Assembly (NCBI GenBank): GCA_948567375.1
Contig: OX419758.1
Span: 37,143,001 to 37,207,000, forward strand
Reading direction: 5' to 3'
DNA: 64,000 nucleotides
Origin: Lunularia cruciata
Taxonomy: Eukaryota > Streptophyta > Marchantiopsida > Lunulariales > Lunulariaceae
Shown: positions 36,880 to 47,074 of the stretch, in pieces
How positions within the stretch are numbered: position 1 is the first letter of the stretch
Layout: every line of letters begins with the position of its first letter
Position numbers and translations under genes: made by a program
Notes under the pieces: model-generated
The model's database searches: none
Told to the model about the DNA's origin: nothing
Seen by the model: only the letters and a program-made list of their open reading frames with translations

Positions 36880-37251
36880 GAGATAGAGAAAATTGAATCC
36901 CATTTCCAAAACCCAAGGTGTTTGAAGGAAATAATCTTTTGGGCATAAGGAGAATTTTGTGTTTGACTGCAAATGTTACTTTGAAGCTACCAATCTTCAA
37001 GATGAACAAAAATAGATTCTCTTGGCTTCTAGCCAATTGGATGATGTGGCAAAACTTTGGTGGCGATTCCAAGTGGAGCAAGCTAAGCAACAAATTTTTG
37101 CACTAATCTTGACATGTGCAGAATTTAAGGAGACAATACTTGGTCGATTTCAAACTATAAATGCCACTTGAGCCGCACGAGATAAATTGGCAAAGTTGGA
37201 GCAAATTGGCTCTATAAGGAGCTACATCATGCAATTTCAGAACATCATCAT
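36880..37251 (+). pseudogene. G1-b gag, first part
   Basis: This degraded capsid-like region matches G1-c 38.75-39.12 kb and G1-a 29.8-30.17 kb ('NFVFDCxCYFEATNLQDEQK' type block). It is cut at the G1-c TSD and resumes at 52155. Confidence 0.75.
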
Positions 37252-37290
37252 TGTAACAATATGGAGTTTAGCAAAAAAGTTAGTCGGGCT

Positions 37291-37981
37291 TGTGAGCTGG
37301 CCTGTCTCTCACTCAAGATGAACCTCTGATGGCTATTATGGTAGCGCACCATGGACTAAGAAGGCAAGGAACCCCAACTCCATCATACTCCTCCAAGGCT
37401 AACACTCCAAGACTCAAGATATTGCTCACTAGAGAACTCAATGAGAGAGAGATAGTTATAAATGAAAGAATGATGAGTACCTCCTCACCCCTTGTTTATA
37501 TACTTGTGAAATAGTTACATACCAAAGTTACTAATTATTGGAGTAACTCAAGTTACTAGACTAAAAGTCAAGTAAAGTCAAAAAGTAGAAAGGAATATCC
37601 ATTCACATGTGCATATTCCACTAGCATGTGATCTTATCTTGACCCAACTACTAAGTCAAGGATTCCTTCACATGGGCTATCCTTGGACTAAAGAAGAATC
37701 CAAAACAAAAAGGCTTGCGGGCCCAAGAGTTCTCAACTCTTTCCTCAAAGCCAAACACCTAGGAATAATACCAAGTCAACACACTAAAATCCAAAATAGT
37801 GGTGCTCATCTTTTCTACTTCCTCTAAAGTAAGGTCCCTTCTATCTTAGCTATGAATAACTTTATCTAACCATGACTAATATAGAACCATCCTTTATCTC
37901 TATGTAAATAATATCTCTCAAGTACTTGTAATACCAAGCTAAATATCACAATACCACACACATGCACGAATGGGTGTTACA
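37291..37981. mobile_element. LTR-B solo LTR (691 bp)
   Basis: It is the same length as, and very similar to, the two Gy-2 LTRs, with TGTGAGC...GTTACA termini. Flanks are GGCT on both sides (37287-37290, 37982-37985). The internal region is absent, the classic product of LTR-LTR recombination. Confidence 0.92.
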
Positions 37982-38091
37982 GGCTTACAAAGTAGCACAT
38001 AAGACAAATCAGCCTAGAAAATTCTGGAAGTACCTATGAAGCTTCTTGGGAACCTTCCCGGCTAGCTTAGCTTGCACCTCAGGTAAGTAGC

Positions 38092-38104
38092 TTCTAGAAG
38101 CTTC
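38092..38104 (+). promoter_or_regulatory. Three-pentamer heat-shock element in the G1-c 5' LTR
   Basis: TTCTAGAAGCTTC matches nTTCnnGAAnnTTCn exactly, about 140 bp before the TATA-like TATAAAAA. Confidence 0.65.
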
Positions 38105-38699
38105 CAATAGCTTAGCTTGCACACCAAGTAAGCGACTTCTAGAAGGAAGCTTCTTGAGGAGCTTCCTAGCTAACTTGGCTTGCACTTTAAGAAAGCGGCT
38201 TGAGGAAGCTTCTTGAGAAGCTTCTTAAAGGCCTTGCATGCTACTTATAAAAACCAAAGCCAAAGCTCATGCTAGGCATTCGGATTTTTCCCTCATTTAG
38301 GTGTCCCAATGTGAGTTTCCATTCTCTTATTTCTCTCCTTGGATTTGGTCTTTTACATTGGTATCAGAGCAGGAATTGGATGGATGAAATTTATAGACCA
38401 CCAAATCCACTTCCACCAAACCATTGGGATTTTTGCATCCAAATGCTACCCAAGCATTGTTTCACACAATTCATCACCTTGCACTTTGGACAAGATTTTC
38501 TACATATGATCAACATATCTGAGGAACCCTTGGTGCTTCCGGTTGTAACTTATGGAGAACGGTGGATGTGCTATTTCTACATATTAGTAAATTAGATAGA
38601 TTAGGAGTAGTGTGATAGAGTAGCAACCATGGCAGCAATACCCAATGTTATCCTAGTTATGCAACAACAAATCAAGTAATCGAGCACCTTACTTGATTG

Positions 38700-39279
38700 T
38701 TGGATGAACAAGATCTTTGACGATAAGAGCAGGTGGAGAGAGTACCAATTCAAGAAGGAGAAGATTGGATCAGATTCCCTAAACCCAAGGTATTTGAAGG
38801 CAAGAATCTTCTGGGTGAAGTGGAGAATTTTGTGTTTGATTGTGAATGTTATTTTGAAGCTACCAATCTACAAGATGAGCAAAAACAGATTCTCTTGGCT
38901 TCTAGCCAATTGGATGGAGTAGGAAAGCTATGGTGGAGATTCTGAGTAGAGCGAGCTGAATAACAAATTGTTGCACCAATCTAAACATGGGCAGAATTCA
39001 AGAGCGCAATAATTAGTCGGTTCCAAGCTATAAATGTCACACGAGTTGCATGGGATAAGTTGGCAAAGTTGAAATAGATTGGCTCTATAAGAAGTTACAT
39101 CATGCAATTCCAAAACACCATCATGCAAATTCTAGATATATTAGAAGGTGAAGCTCTAGATTGATTTGTGAGGGGATTGAAGGCAAGCACCAAATTAGAG
39201 GTAACCATGCAAGAGCCACAACACTTGGAGGAAGCCATGTGGTTGGCCAAATGTTTTGATTCCTTAGTGGCAACAACTT
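38700..39279 (+). pseudogene. G1-c gag, first part
   Basis: The best-kept G1 gag piece. Frames at 38704-38945 show 'GENFVFDCECYFEATNLQDEQ' type capsid sequence followed by 'LLASSQLDG'. It is then interrupted by stops and cut at 39283 by Gy-2; gag resumes at 47071 with the knuckle region. Confidence 0.75.
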
Positions 39280-39283
39280 GGCC

Positions 39284-39974
39284 TGTGAGCCGGCCTATCT
39301 TTCACTCAAGATGAACCTCTGATGGCTATTATGGTAGCGCACCATGGACTAAGAAGGCAAGGAACCCCAACTCCATCATACTCCTCCAAGGCTAACACTC
39401 CAAGTCTCAAGACATTGCTCACTAGAGAACTCAATGAGAGAGAGAAAGTTGCAAATGAAAGAATGATGAGTACCTCCTCACCCCTTGTTTATATACTTGT
39501 GAAATAGTTACGCACCAAAGTTACTAATTACCGCAGTAACTCAAGTTACTAGACTAAAAGTCAAGTAAAGTCAAAAAGTAGAAAGGAATATCCATTCACA
39601 TGTGCATATTCCACTAGCATGTGATCTTATCTTGAGCCAACCATTAAGTCAAGGATTCCTTCACATGGGCTATCCTTGGACTAAAGACGAATCCAAAACA
39701 AAAAGGCTTGTGGGCCCAAGAGTTCTCAACTCTTTCCTCAAAGCCAAACACCTAGGAATAATACCAAGTCAACACACTAAAATCCAAAATAATGGTGCTC
39801 ATCTTTTCTACTTCCTCTAAAGTAAGGTCCCCTCTATCTTAGCTATGACTAACTTTATCTAACCATGACTAATATAGAACCATCCTTTATCTCTATATAA
39901 ATAATATCTCTCAAGTACTTGTAATACCAAGCTAAATATCACAATACCACACACATGCACAAATGGGTGTTACA
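39284..39974 (-). repeat. Gy-2 3' LTR
   Basis: On the minus strand it starts TGTAACACCC and ends GGCTCACA. The minus-strand sequence just before it ('CCAGGGGTAAA') is the likely polypurine tract. Confidence 0.9.
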
Positions 39975-40525
39975 TTTACCCCTGGACTAAGTTTTCACTT
40001 TGTCCTCAAAGTGAATGCCTCTTTACCTTCTATGGTACTTCTTCAACTTATCATGGTTAATCTTTTCAAAGTATCTTCCTCCCAACTCCTTGAGATCATA
40101 GGTGTAATTGCCACACACCTTCTCCAATATGAAAGGTCCAAAGTACTTTGGCAAAAACTTCTTTTGCACCCTCTTGAATCAAATGGAATAAAATTTTTTT
40201 ACTCAATCACCTTCTTTGAAAGGCTCCACCTTCTTCTTGCCTTGCCTCTTGTCATAGCTCTCCTTTTGTTTCCTTTGGGCTTGCTCTACTCAAACCATAG
40301 CAATTGCTCTTGCCTCTTCCAACTCCATGAGTTGATCCTTCCTTGACTTCTTTGCATCACCTCCTTGTGCTTTCTTCAATCTCCTATGAATGCTTTGGAA
40401 GGTAAGAAGATCAAAGTGAATAGGTAAGGTAGACTCAATACTATATACCAATTGAAATGGAGAAATCCAGTGGAAGTCTTCATGGTTGTCCTATACTCCC
40501 ACAAAACTGCATGAATCCTCTTGTC

Positions 40526-41050
40526 CTAGTGATGTTTAGCCCTCTCCATTTCTGCATCTTTGGCCAACATCATGCACAAGGTCAGATTGGTTCTCTTTGC
40601 CAAGCCATTGGAATTTGGCTTATAGGATGTAGTTACTCTATGTGTGATAGAGAAATGTCGTAGCATGGCTATAGTAATGCTTCCTATAAACTCTCCTCCT
40701 CTATCAAAAACCAACTCCAAAGGGCATCCAAATCTAGTGATAATGCGTTCATAAAGAAATCTACCAACTTCATCTTCATTCTTGTCCCTCAATGGTCTAG
40801 CCTCAACCCACTTGGTAAGGTAATCAGTAACTACCACAATGTACCGATTGTTCCTCAGGGTTCTATTGAGAGGTATTCCCCACTTCTCAAAAGGTCCTAG
40901 CAATGGAATTGATCTAAGTGGTGGAGTGGATGTAGACTTTCTAGCAAAAGCTTGACAAACATGACAAGTTTTGCAATAATCAAGACAATCCTTGATAATC
41001 CATCTCCAATGCTAACCTACATCTAGAATCTTGAAAGTAGTCACCTTTCC
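40526..41050 (-). pseudogene. Gy-2 integrase
   Basis: The zinc-binding part (a 'CKTCHVCQ' pair near 40960) precedes a 125-residue core frame (40903-40526). In the core, 'VVVTDYLTKWVEA' carries the first D and 'VFDRGGEF' the second. The third acidic residue is K in 'SNGLAKRTN', where the family has E, so this copy should lack catalysis. Sequence down to about 39990 continues with a C-terminal integrase relic ('FAKVLWTFHIGEGV'); no chromodomain was recognised, unlike G1. Confidence 0.82.
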
Positions 41051-41128
41051 TGCAAAGTGTCCTCCACACACTAAACCTACATGAAACTCCTTTATGAGTA
41101 TGATAGACTCTTCTTTACCCACTACTCT

Positions 41129-41979
41129 TCAAAGTAGACCATCTGCTCCTTGGTGAAAAAGAATATCCTCCACCATTGTGTAAGGTTTAGATCTTGCTGC
41201 AAGGGCCTTCCTCTCCTTAGCATGCATCCCTTCTAGATAGTTATCTCTTGTCACAAAATCCACAATCTCCTTGTACTCCATTGGAACCTCTTGAGTGATT
41301 GAGATTGTCATGAGCTCTTCATCCGGAAACAAATCATCCATTGGCTCATCTCCATCATGATCATAGGCTCTAGATAACAAATCAACATTGTTTCTTTCTT
41401 GGCCTATCCTCAATGGTGTAGTCATACTCAGCAAGAGTATCATCCACCTTGCTAGTCTCCCTTCAACATTAGGCTTGTTGAAGATGTACTTCAAAGCCTT
41501 GTGATCTGTGACAATGGTAGCTTTCCCTCCAATCAAGTAGTGTCTAAACTTCTTGAGACCAAAGATCACTGCCAACTCTTCTTTCTCCCTGACAGAGTAG
41601 TTCTTCTCTGCTGAAACCATCTGCCTACTAGCATGAGCTATTGGATGATCATGCCCATCTTGGTCTAATAGACTAAGAGTGCATCCTATAGCTACATTAG
41701 AAGCATCAGTATAGAGGATGAAAGGCTTACTCCAATCAGGTTTAGCAAGAATTGGAGCTACACAAGGGATTGCTTGAGCTCCTCAAAAGCTTTGAGAGCC
41801 TCCTTGTCCTCCAAAATCACCATGTAATCTACATCCTTCTTCATGTGGATGGTCAATGCATAAGCTTTGTTGGAAAATGAGAAGATGAACCTCCTATAGT
41901 ATCCAACCATCCCCAAGAATTGGCATAACTTTGTCAAGCTTGAAGGGAATGGAAAGTTTGAGATTTTCCTCAAGATCAA
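41129..41979 (-). pseudogene. Gy-2 RNase H
   Basis: Frames at 41979-41758 ('FLGMVGYYRRFI', the RT-RNase H connection) and 41620-41129 ('EKNYSVREKEELAVIFGLKKFRHYLIG', then 'TDHKALKYIF') are typical. They are separated by a short frame break. Its role would be removal of the RNA template during reverse transcription. Confidence 0.85.
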
Positions 41980-42048
41980 ATACTATTCCATCCTTAGAGA
42001 TGATGTGCCCCAAAAGTAGACATTCTTCACATCCAAAAATGCACTTCT

Positions 42049-43194
42049 CTAGTTTGAGTGATGCATTTGCCTCATCCAAGCATTGCAAGACTTGATTAGG
42101 TGCTCAAAGTGCTCCTCCTTGCTCCCATAGACCCAAAAGTCATCAATGAAGTCTCTCACAAATTTCCCAATGAAAGGTTCAAATACCTTGTTCATGAATT
42201 GTTGGGCTGTGGCTGGAGCATTGCAAAGCCCAAAAGGCATGACCCTGAAAGCATAAGTTTCCCAAGGTGTGGTGAATGTGGTGAGTTGTTGATGCTCTGG
42301 TGCAATCTTGATTTGGTTATATCCACTATAACCATCTCCAAAACTATACCTCTCATGACCTGCAACCTCCTCTAAGATCTCATCAATGAATGGCAATGGG
42401 TAGTAGTCCTTCTTGGTAATAGCATTGAGCTTCTTGTAATCCACACATACCTAAAGCTTGCCATTCTTTTTCTTCACAATGACATTTGGAGAGACACATT
42501 CTGCATTCTCTACCTCAAAGATAAATCTGGTTTCCTTGAGCTTATCAATCTCCTCCTTCACAACCAAATATATTGGTGGGCTAATGCAATGTTGCTTTTG
42601 GCAGATTGGTCTTGCATGTGACTCCACCTCTATCTTGTGCTCCTCCAAGGTGATGTCCTTCAAATCCTTGTAATTAAAAGCAAACACATGGATGAACTTG
42701 TGGAAAATCTCCTCAAATCTCACATTCTCCTCCTTGGTAACATTTGGACCATACTTGAGGGTAGATAACCTTCTCTCTACCTCCTCAAGTGTCAATGTTG
42801 ATTTATCTGGGTCCTTCAAAACCTCAAGCTTAGGAGCAAAATCCATAGCACACAAAGGATACACATCTGAATCAGATTCAGATTCATCTTCCTTCGTGGA
42901 AGTCTCCTCTTCCATGCTTGTGTACACACCTGAAGCTCCTTCTTCAAAATTTGATTCCCAATAATCAGAAGATTGTGTATCTGAATGTGAAGTGTTGGTG
43001 GTGTTAGTCATAGGAACTTTGACTCTATGGTTTGATGGCCCAATCCTCAAGTACCCTTTTTGCCATCGATCAGTTGTGTGTGTTGCTCTCAACCATGGCC
43101 TCTCAAGAAGTAAGTCATAGCTTGAATTCTTCAAGACTTGGAAAGTCATGAGATTTTGAACTCCCATAACTGAAACTATCACTTTATCCATCAC
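42049..43194 (-). pseudogene. Gy-2 reverse transcriptase
   Basis: Frames 43194-42451 and 42444-42049 are in phase and separated by one TAG between 'KKKNGKL' and 'VCVDYKKLN'. The second carries 'YYPLPFIDEIL', 'FGDGYSGYNQI' (first catalytic D), 'MPFGLCNAPATAQQF' and 'FIDDFWVYG' (the YxDD box as FIDD). The front frame also holds the protease end ('SYDLLLERPWLRA'). Confidence 0.88.
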
Positions 43195-43563
43195 TCCTAC
43201 TGGTCAAACTGGTTGCTTGTTTGCCATGCTCACCACAAATGTTGAAGGTCTTAAGGGTATCATACCCAACTTCTTCATCAACATTTTTGACACGGCATTT
43301 ACTGTTTATCTTCCATCAACCAATGCATCTTTGATATTGTGACCATTCACTCTCACATCAATCTTGGAAGCATATTCACAAGCCTCCCATGGTGTTGGCT
43401 TGGCATCCACCACCCCCATTGATACTAGAGCTTTTGCTTTCTTCTTCCTCTTGCTCCTTGTAGAACTCAAACCAACTCTAAGCTCCTTTCTCAAGGTAGG
43501 GTTCAAAGCAATCAATTGACCCACTGTGATGTTAGCCTTGTGACTACCAACATCCTCCAACAC
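43195..43563 (-). pseudogene. Gy-2 protease
   Basis: The frame 43563-43306 ends in 'DALVDGR' followed by a stop and 'TVNAVS'. This is the aspartic protease site, usually D-G/S-G-S/A plus hydrophobic strand. The conserved 'LLLERPWLRA' block follows at about 43110. Confidence 0.7.
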
Positions 43564-43698
43564 ATTGTAGTTCTATTGTTGCTTTGAGATCAAGAAGTCC
43601 TCCATCTCCAACTTCTGCCTTGGAGTCTTTATTGTTGATGGTGTTGAGGTACGAGTGCTCCTAGTAGACATAGGAGTATCCTTTCTTGGAGTAAATCC

Positions 43699-44821
43699 TT
43701 AAGAAGAGTGAACATCCTTTGCAAAATGAGCTCTCTTCTTCTCTTGTGCCAAAAGCTCCAAATTAAGACCCTTGGAGTTTGAGCACTCTCCCTTCTCATA
43801 CTTTCTCTCAACTTCATCTATGGATGCTATCCTCTTACCTTTGTTTGGATTAAGAGCCACTTGGGTTTCACTACCTCCCTCTTTCCCTCTATTGGCTCCC
43901 TCATAACCCCTTCCTCCATGGTAAGTGGAATTTGGGCAATTCCTTTGGATATGGCCTCTTACTCCACAACCAAACAATTTCTATCATTGAAAGTGTTGGC
44001 TGGTTGGCCTCCTCTATATGGATAGTTTCCATAACTCCTAGGCTCTCTCCCTAAATTCTGATCCACCTCTCTCTTCTCCCATAGTTGCACTACATTGATC
44101 TTGAGATCCGCAAGTTGTTATGTGATGGTTTGAAGTGGATCCTTTGGTGGAGGTGCAAGAACTGGAGCAACTACTACTTGTGGTGCAACCCTTGCCACCA
44201 AAGTATCAAAAGTTCCATCATAATTGTAGCCTTGAGGAGGATGCACAACCTCCTTCACCACCAAATCACTCTCATCCTCTTCCAAACTCTCCTCCGTACG
44301 AATTGCGATCTTGATAGCTTCAACCTTGGAAGAAGGTTTCTCATATCTCACCTTGCTTCTAATTTGTGGTCTCAATCCTCCCACAAAATTCTTGGTGAGC
44401 ATGGCCCCTATGCCAATCATAGTAGTCTCCACATCATCTCCACCCTTCCTCAACACTATGCAAAATCTAGACTCTAACTTTTCCACTCTTTCCACATAGA
44501 CCCTCACTTTCTCTCCATCTCCATGCTTGAGAAAGGTAACCTCACTCATCAATCTTTCATAACTCTCATCAGAAGAAAGTTCTCAATGATTACTGAAGTC
44601 AAAGTCTCCCAAGACTCTTCTTGCCCATCTCTCCTCTCTCTCTTTTGGTATTCTGACTCATACCATGTAAGTGTTGCATCCTCAAAGAAATCTAGTATTA
44701 ATGAGGCCCACTCATTCTTTCTCCTCTCATTGTTTCCTATGCAAGCTCTCTTGAAGTCTCTCACAAAGGCCTCCACATCTTCTCCATCCTTGCCAAAGAA
44801 AACCGGAAGTTTCTCCATCTT
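43699..44821 (-). pseudogene. Gy-2 gag
   Basis: The capsid starts MEKLPVFFGKDGEDVEAFV at 44818, with 'ATLTWYESEYQ' later in the frame. A frame shift near 44550 leads to 44552-44118 ('KNFVGGLRPQIRSKVRYEKP'). The knuckle at about 43980-43940 reads L-F-G-C-G-V-R-G-H-x4-C, so the first zinc-binding Cys is lost. Confidence 0.85.
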
Positions 44822-45047
44822 AACCCCTCACTATCTTTCTTTTCTCTCAATGTTTTTTTTTCTTTTCTCTCACTCTATAACTAATAGAGTATAAACATGA
44901 ATAACACCATCTGAGAATAATCCACTCTAGGGAACACAAAAGGTTCAAGTTGCTCCAAGATTTCTATAGCAAAATCAAATCCTAGAGTGCATATTAATTT
45001 AACTCTCATGGATATTTTATCCATAAGTTGAAAGATTATCTCTATCA

Positions 45048-45446
45048 CTAATCTTGAGAACTAGCTGATGAAGGTGGTAGTATTTCTGTAATTGTACTAA
45101 GACTCTCTCCAAGATCCTTCACCAAAGTCTCCAAAAGTGCTTTTACTCCACTACAATCATATCCTTTTGGAAGTCCTTCCACTCCACAAACCTCACACAA
45201 CTCCTTGGTCTTAGATCTTCTCCGTCCCAATCCTGGTGAAGAAGGTCCAACATGCAAACCCAAGTCAAGTAAGCCTCTCCTTTCCCTCAATCTCTTGCTC
45301 TCAAAGGTCAATGGACATGAACTTGCCTTATGTGCCTTCTCTCCACATAGAAAGCACTTAGACTCACTCTTTCTTCCAAGTGGCGTAGGTTTTTGGATCC
45401 TCTCAACACTCTCTTCAAATTCTATTTTAAACTCTCTTTTCCTCAA
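45048..45446 (-). CDS. Gy-2 extra ORF upstream of gag, CCHC knuckle
   Basis: A 132-residue open frame on the element's sense strand, between the primer site and gag. Residues 32-45 are CFLCGEKAHKASSC, a full C-x2-C-x4-H-x4-C knuckle. A second C-x2-C group follows ('CEVCGVEGLPKGYDC'), then a serine-rich tail. The start is lysine/arginine/glutamate-rich. It is not part of the standard gag-pol plan. It may be a nucleic-acid-binding accessory protein or a displaced gag remnant. Function unknown. Confidence 0.5.
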   Translation of the reverse strand: MRKREFKIEFEESVERIQKPTPLGRKSESKCFLCGEKAHKASSCPLTFESKRLRERRGLLDLGLHVGPSSPGLGRRRSKTKELCEVCGVEGLPKGYDCSGVKALLETLVKDLGESLSTITEILPPSSASSQD

Positions 45447-46167
45447 ATCTACCCCTTAAATCACCAAAAACCCTTTGGGAACCTTGCATAGTCTCAATTT
45501 CCACTCTTGATGACCTTTTATGTTCCCAAGATGAATCTAAACACTCAAAATGCTTTTTGTTGCTCTCAAACTCCTCATGCATGAGGTCTCCACTCTGCAG
45601 AATTGACCCTTCCTCACAATGTCACTCAAATCTCCCAACCAGTATGTGAAAGTCCTCTCAAATTTTGCACATGTGATCACAACTCTAGGGCATCCCTCCC
45701 TGAAAAGTTTCAGATCTTTTCATTGAGCCATTTGGCCTAAACACTTCTCTATTTTGCACACATATTCCAGATGTGGTCTGAAAACCACCCCCTTTAGTTT
45801 AGAAACTCATAACTCCTTGCACAAGAATGATCTCTCTCTAATGTTTGTGGAAAAAAGTAGTATACAATACAATGAATTTTCTTGGAAATTTTCAAAATAA
45901 TTTACTAAAAATTGAAGAAATGGCAGACTCTGTACAATTTTCCAAAGAGCATGTAGTTGCAGGAGCACTTTACCCTATCAACTTTCAAAAATTCTAGCCT
46001 AGTGCGCATAATAGCTCTAGCAATAATTTTAAGTGTGCTAACTGAAAGATAATCCAAGTTATCATGTGTAGAAATTTCAAGTCCAGATCTCAAACTTGAG
46101 ATTTTGCACAAAATCACCTTAATACCCAAAACCTGCAATCCACCTCACACAATCTCTCCAAATCCTC

Positions 46168-46353
46168 TCATGTGTATAAGATGTACAAAATCACCTCAAA
46201 GACATCATTATGAACTATAGGGTATACAAATGGATCTTGGTTCTCTAACATAAGTTCAACCATCTCTTCTCCTAATGTTCTCTCAAAGTGAGCTCTCATA
46301 GCCTCCTTTTGCCTAATGTAGAATTGAACTCGGAACATTATCTTGCCTCCTAG
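46168..46353 (-). CDS. Gy-2 leader ORF starting next to the primer site
   Basis: An open frame of 77 codons on the sense strand extends from the LTR across the primer site to 46168, containing 'FRVQFYIRQKEAMRAHFERT' and an acidic C-terminus. The nearest ATG after the primer site is about 46341. No known domain. Confidence 0.3.
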   Translation of the reverse strand, partial: LGGKIMFRVQFYIRQKEAMRAHFERTLGEEMVELMLENQDPFVYPIVHNDVFEVILYILYT

Positions 46354-46358
46354 AGAGG

Positions 46359-46374
46359 TCCCGGCAACGGTATA
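46359..46374 (-). other. Gy-2 primer-binding site, Asp-tRNA type
   Basis: The minus strand reads TATACCGTTGCCGGGA five bases inside the LTR. Its core CCGTTGCCGGG matches the site used by plant gypsy elements primed with Asp tRNA. Confidence 0.65.
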
Positions 46375-46379
46375 AAAAA

Positions 46380-47070
46380 TGTGAGCCGGCCTGTCGTTCA
46401 CTCAGGATGAACCTCTGATGGCTATTATGGTAGTGCACCATGGACTAAGAAGGTAAGGAACCCCAACTCCATCATACTCCTCCAAGGCTAACACTCCAAG
46501 TCTCAAGACATTGCTCACTAGAGAACTCAATGAGAGAGAGATAGTTGTAAATGAAAGGATGATGAGTTCCTCCTCACCCCTTGTTTATAAACTTGTGAAA
46601 TAGTTACGCACCAAAGTTACTAATTACCGCAGTAACTCAAGTTACTAGACTAAAAGTCAAGTAAAGTCAAAAAGTAGAAAGGAATATCCATTCACATGTG
46701 CATATTCCACTAGCATATGATCTTATCTTGACCCATCCATTAAGTCAAGGATTCCTTCATATGGGCTATCCTTGGACTAAAGAAGAATCCAAAACAAAAA
46801 GGCTTGCGGGCCCAAGAGTTCTCAATTCTTTCCTCAAAGCCAAACACCTAGGAATAATACCAAGTCAACACACTAAAATCCAAAATAGTGGTGCTCATCT
46901 TTTCTACTTCCTCTAAAGTAAGGTCCCCTCTATCTTAGCTATGACTAACTTTATCTAACCATGAATAATATAGAACCATTCTTTATCTCTATATAAATAA
47001 TAACTCTCAAGTACTTGTAATACCAAGCTAAATATCACAATACCACACACATGCACAAGTGGGTGTTACA
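46380..47070 (-). repeat. Gy-2 5' LTR
   Basis: A 691-bp LTR, the same length as its partner at 39284-39974, with scattered single-base differences. Confidence 0.9.
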
Positions 47071-47074
47071 GGCC

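Larger units (their letters stand above)
37252..38357 (+). repeat. G1-c 5' LTR, interrupted by an LTR-B solo LTR
   Basis: Removing the 691-bp insert and TSD leaves about 411 bp. TTCTAGAAGCTTC at 38092-38104 gives three phased heat-shock pentamers, and TATAAAAA lies near 38245. Confidence 0.9.
39284..47070 (-). mobile_element. Gy-2: complete Ty3/gypsy element, minus strand
   Basis: A 7.8-kb element with 691-bp LTRs (39284-39974 and 46380-47070) and matching flanks GGCC (39280-39283, 47071-47074). An Asp-type primer site adjoins the right LTR, so the right LTR is the 5' one. On the minus strand follow leader ORFs, gag, PR, RT, RNase H and integrase. Coding regions have only a few stops or frameshifts and the LTRs differ at only a few positions by eye, so it appears younger than the G1 copies it sits in. 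Confidence 0.93.

Noticed and set aside
37329-37827. Repeated 61- and 72-codon ORFs in LTR-B (also 39322-39820 and 46698-46916)
   Set aside because: They lie inside the LTR and recur only because the LTR does; no domain and no conserved start.
41000-44900. Plus-strand ORFs opposite Gy-2 gag-pol (for example 42458-42673, 44085-44477)
   Set aside because: They are antisense shadows of clear minus-strand gag, PR and RT frames.
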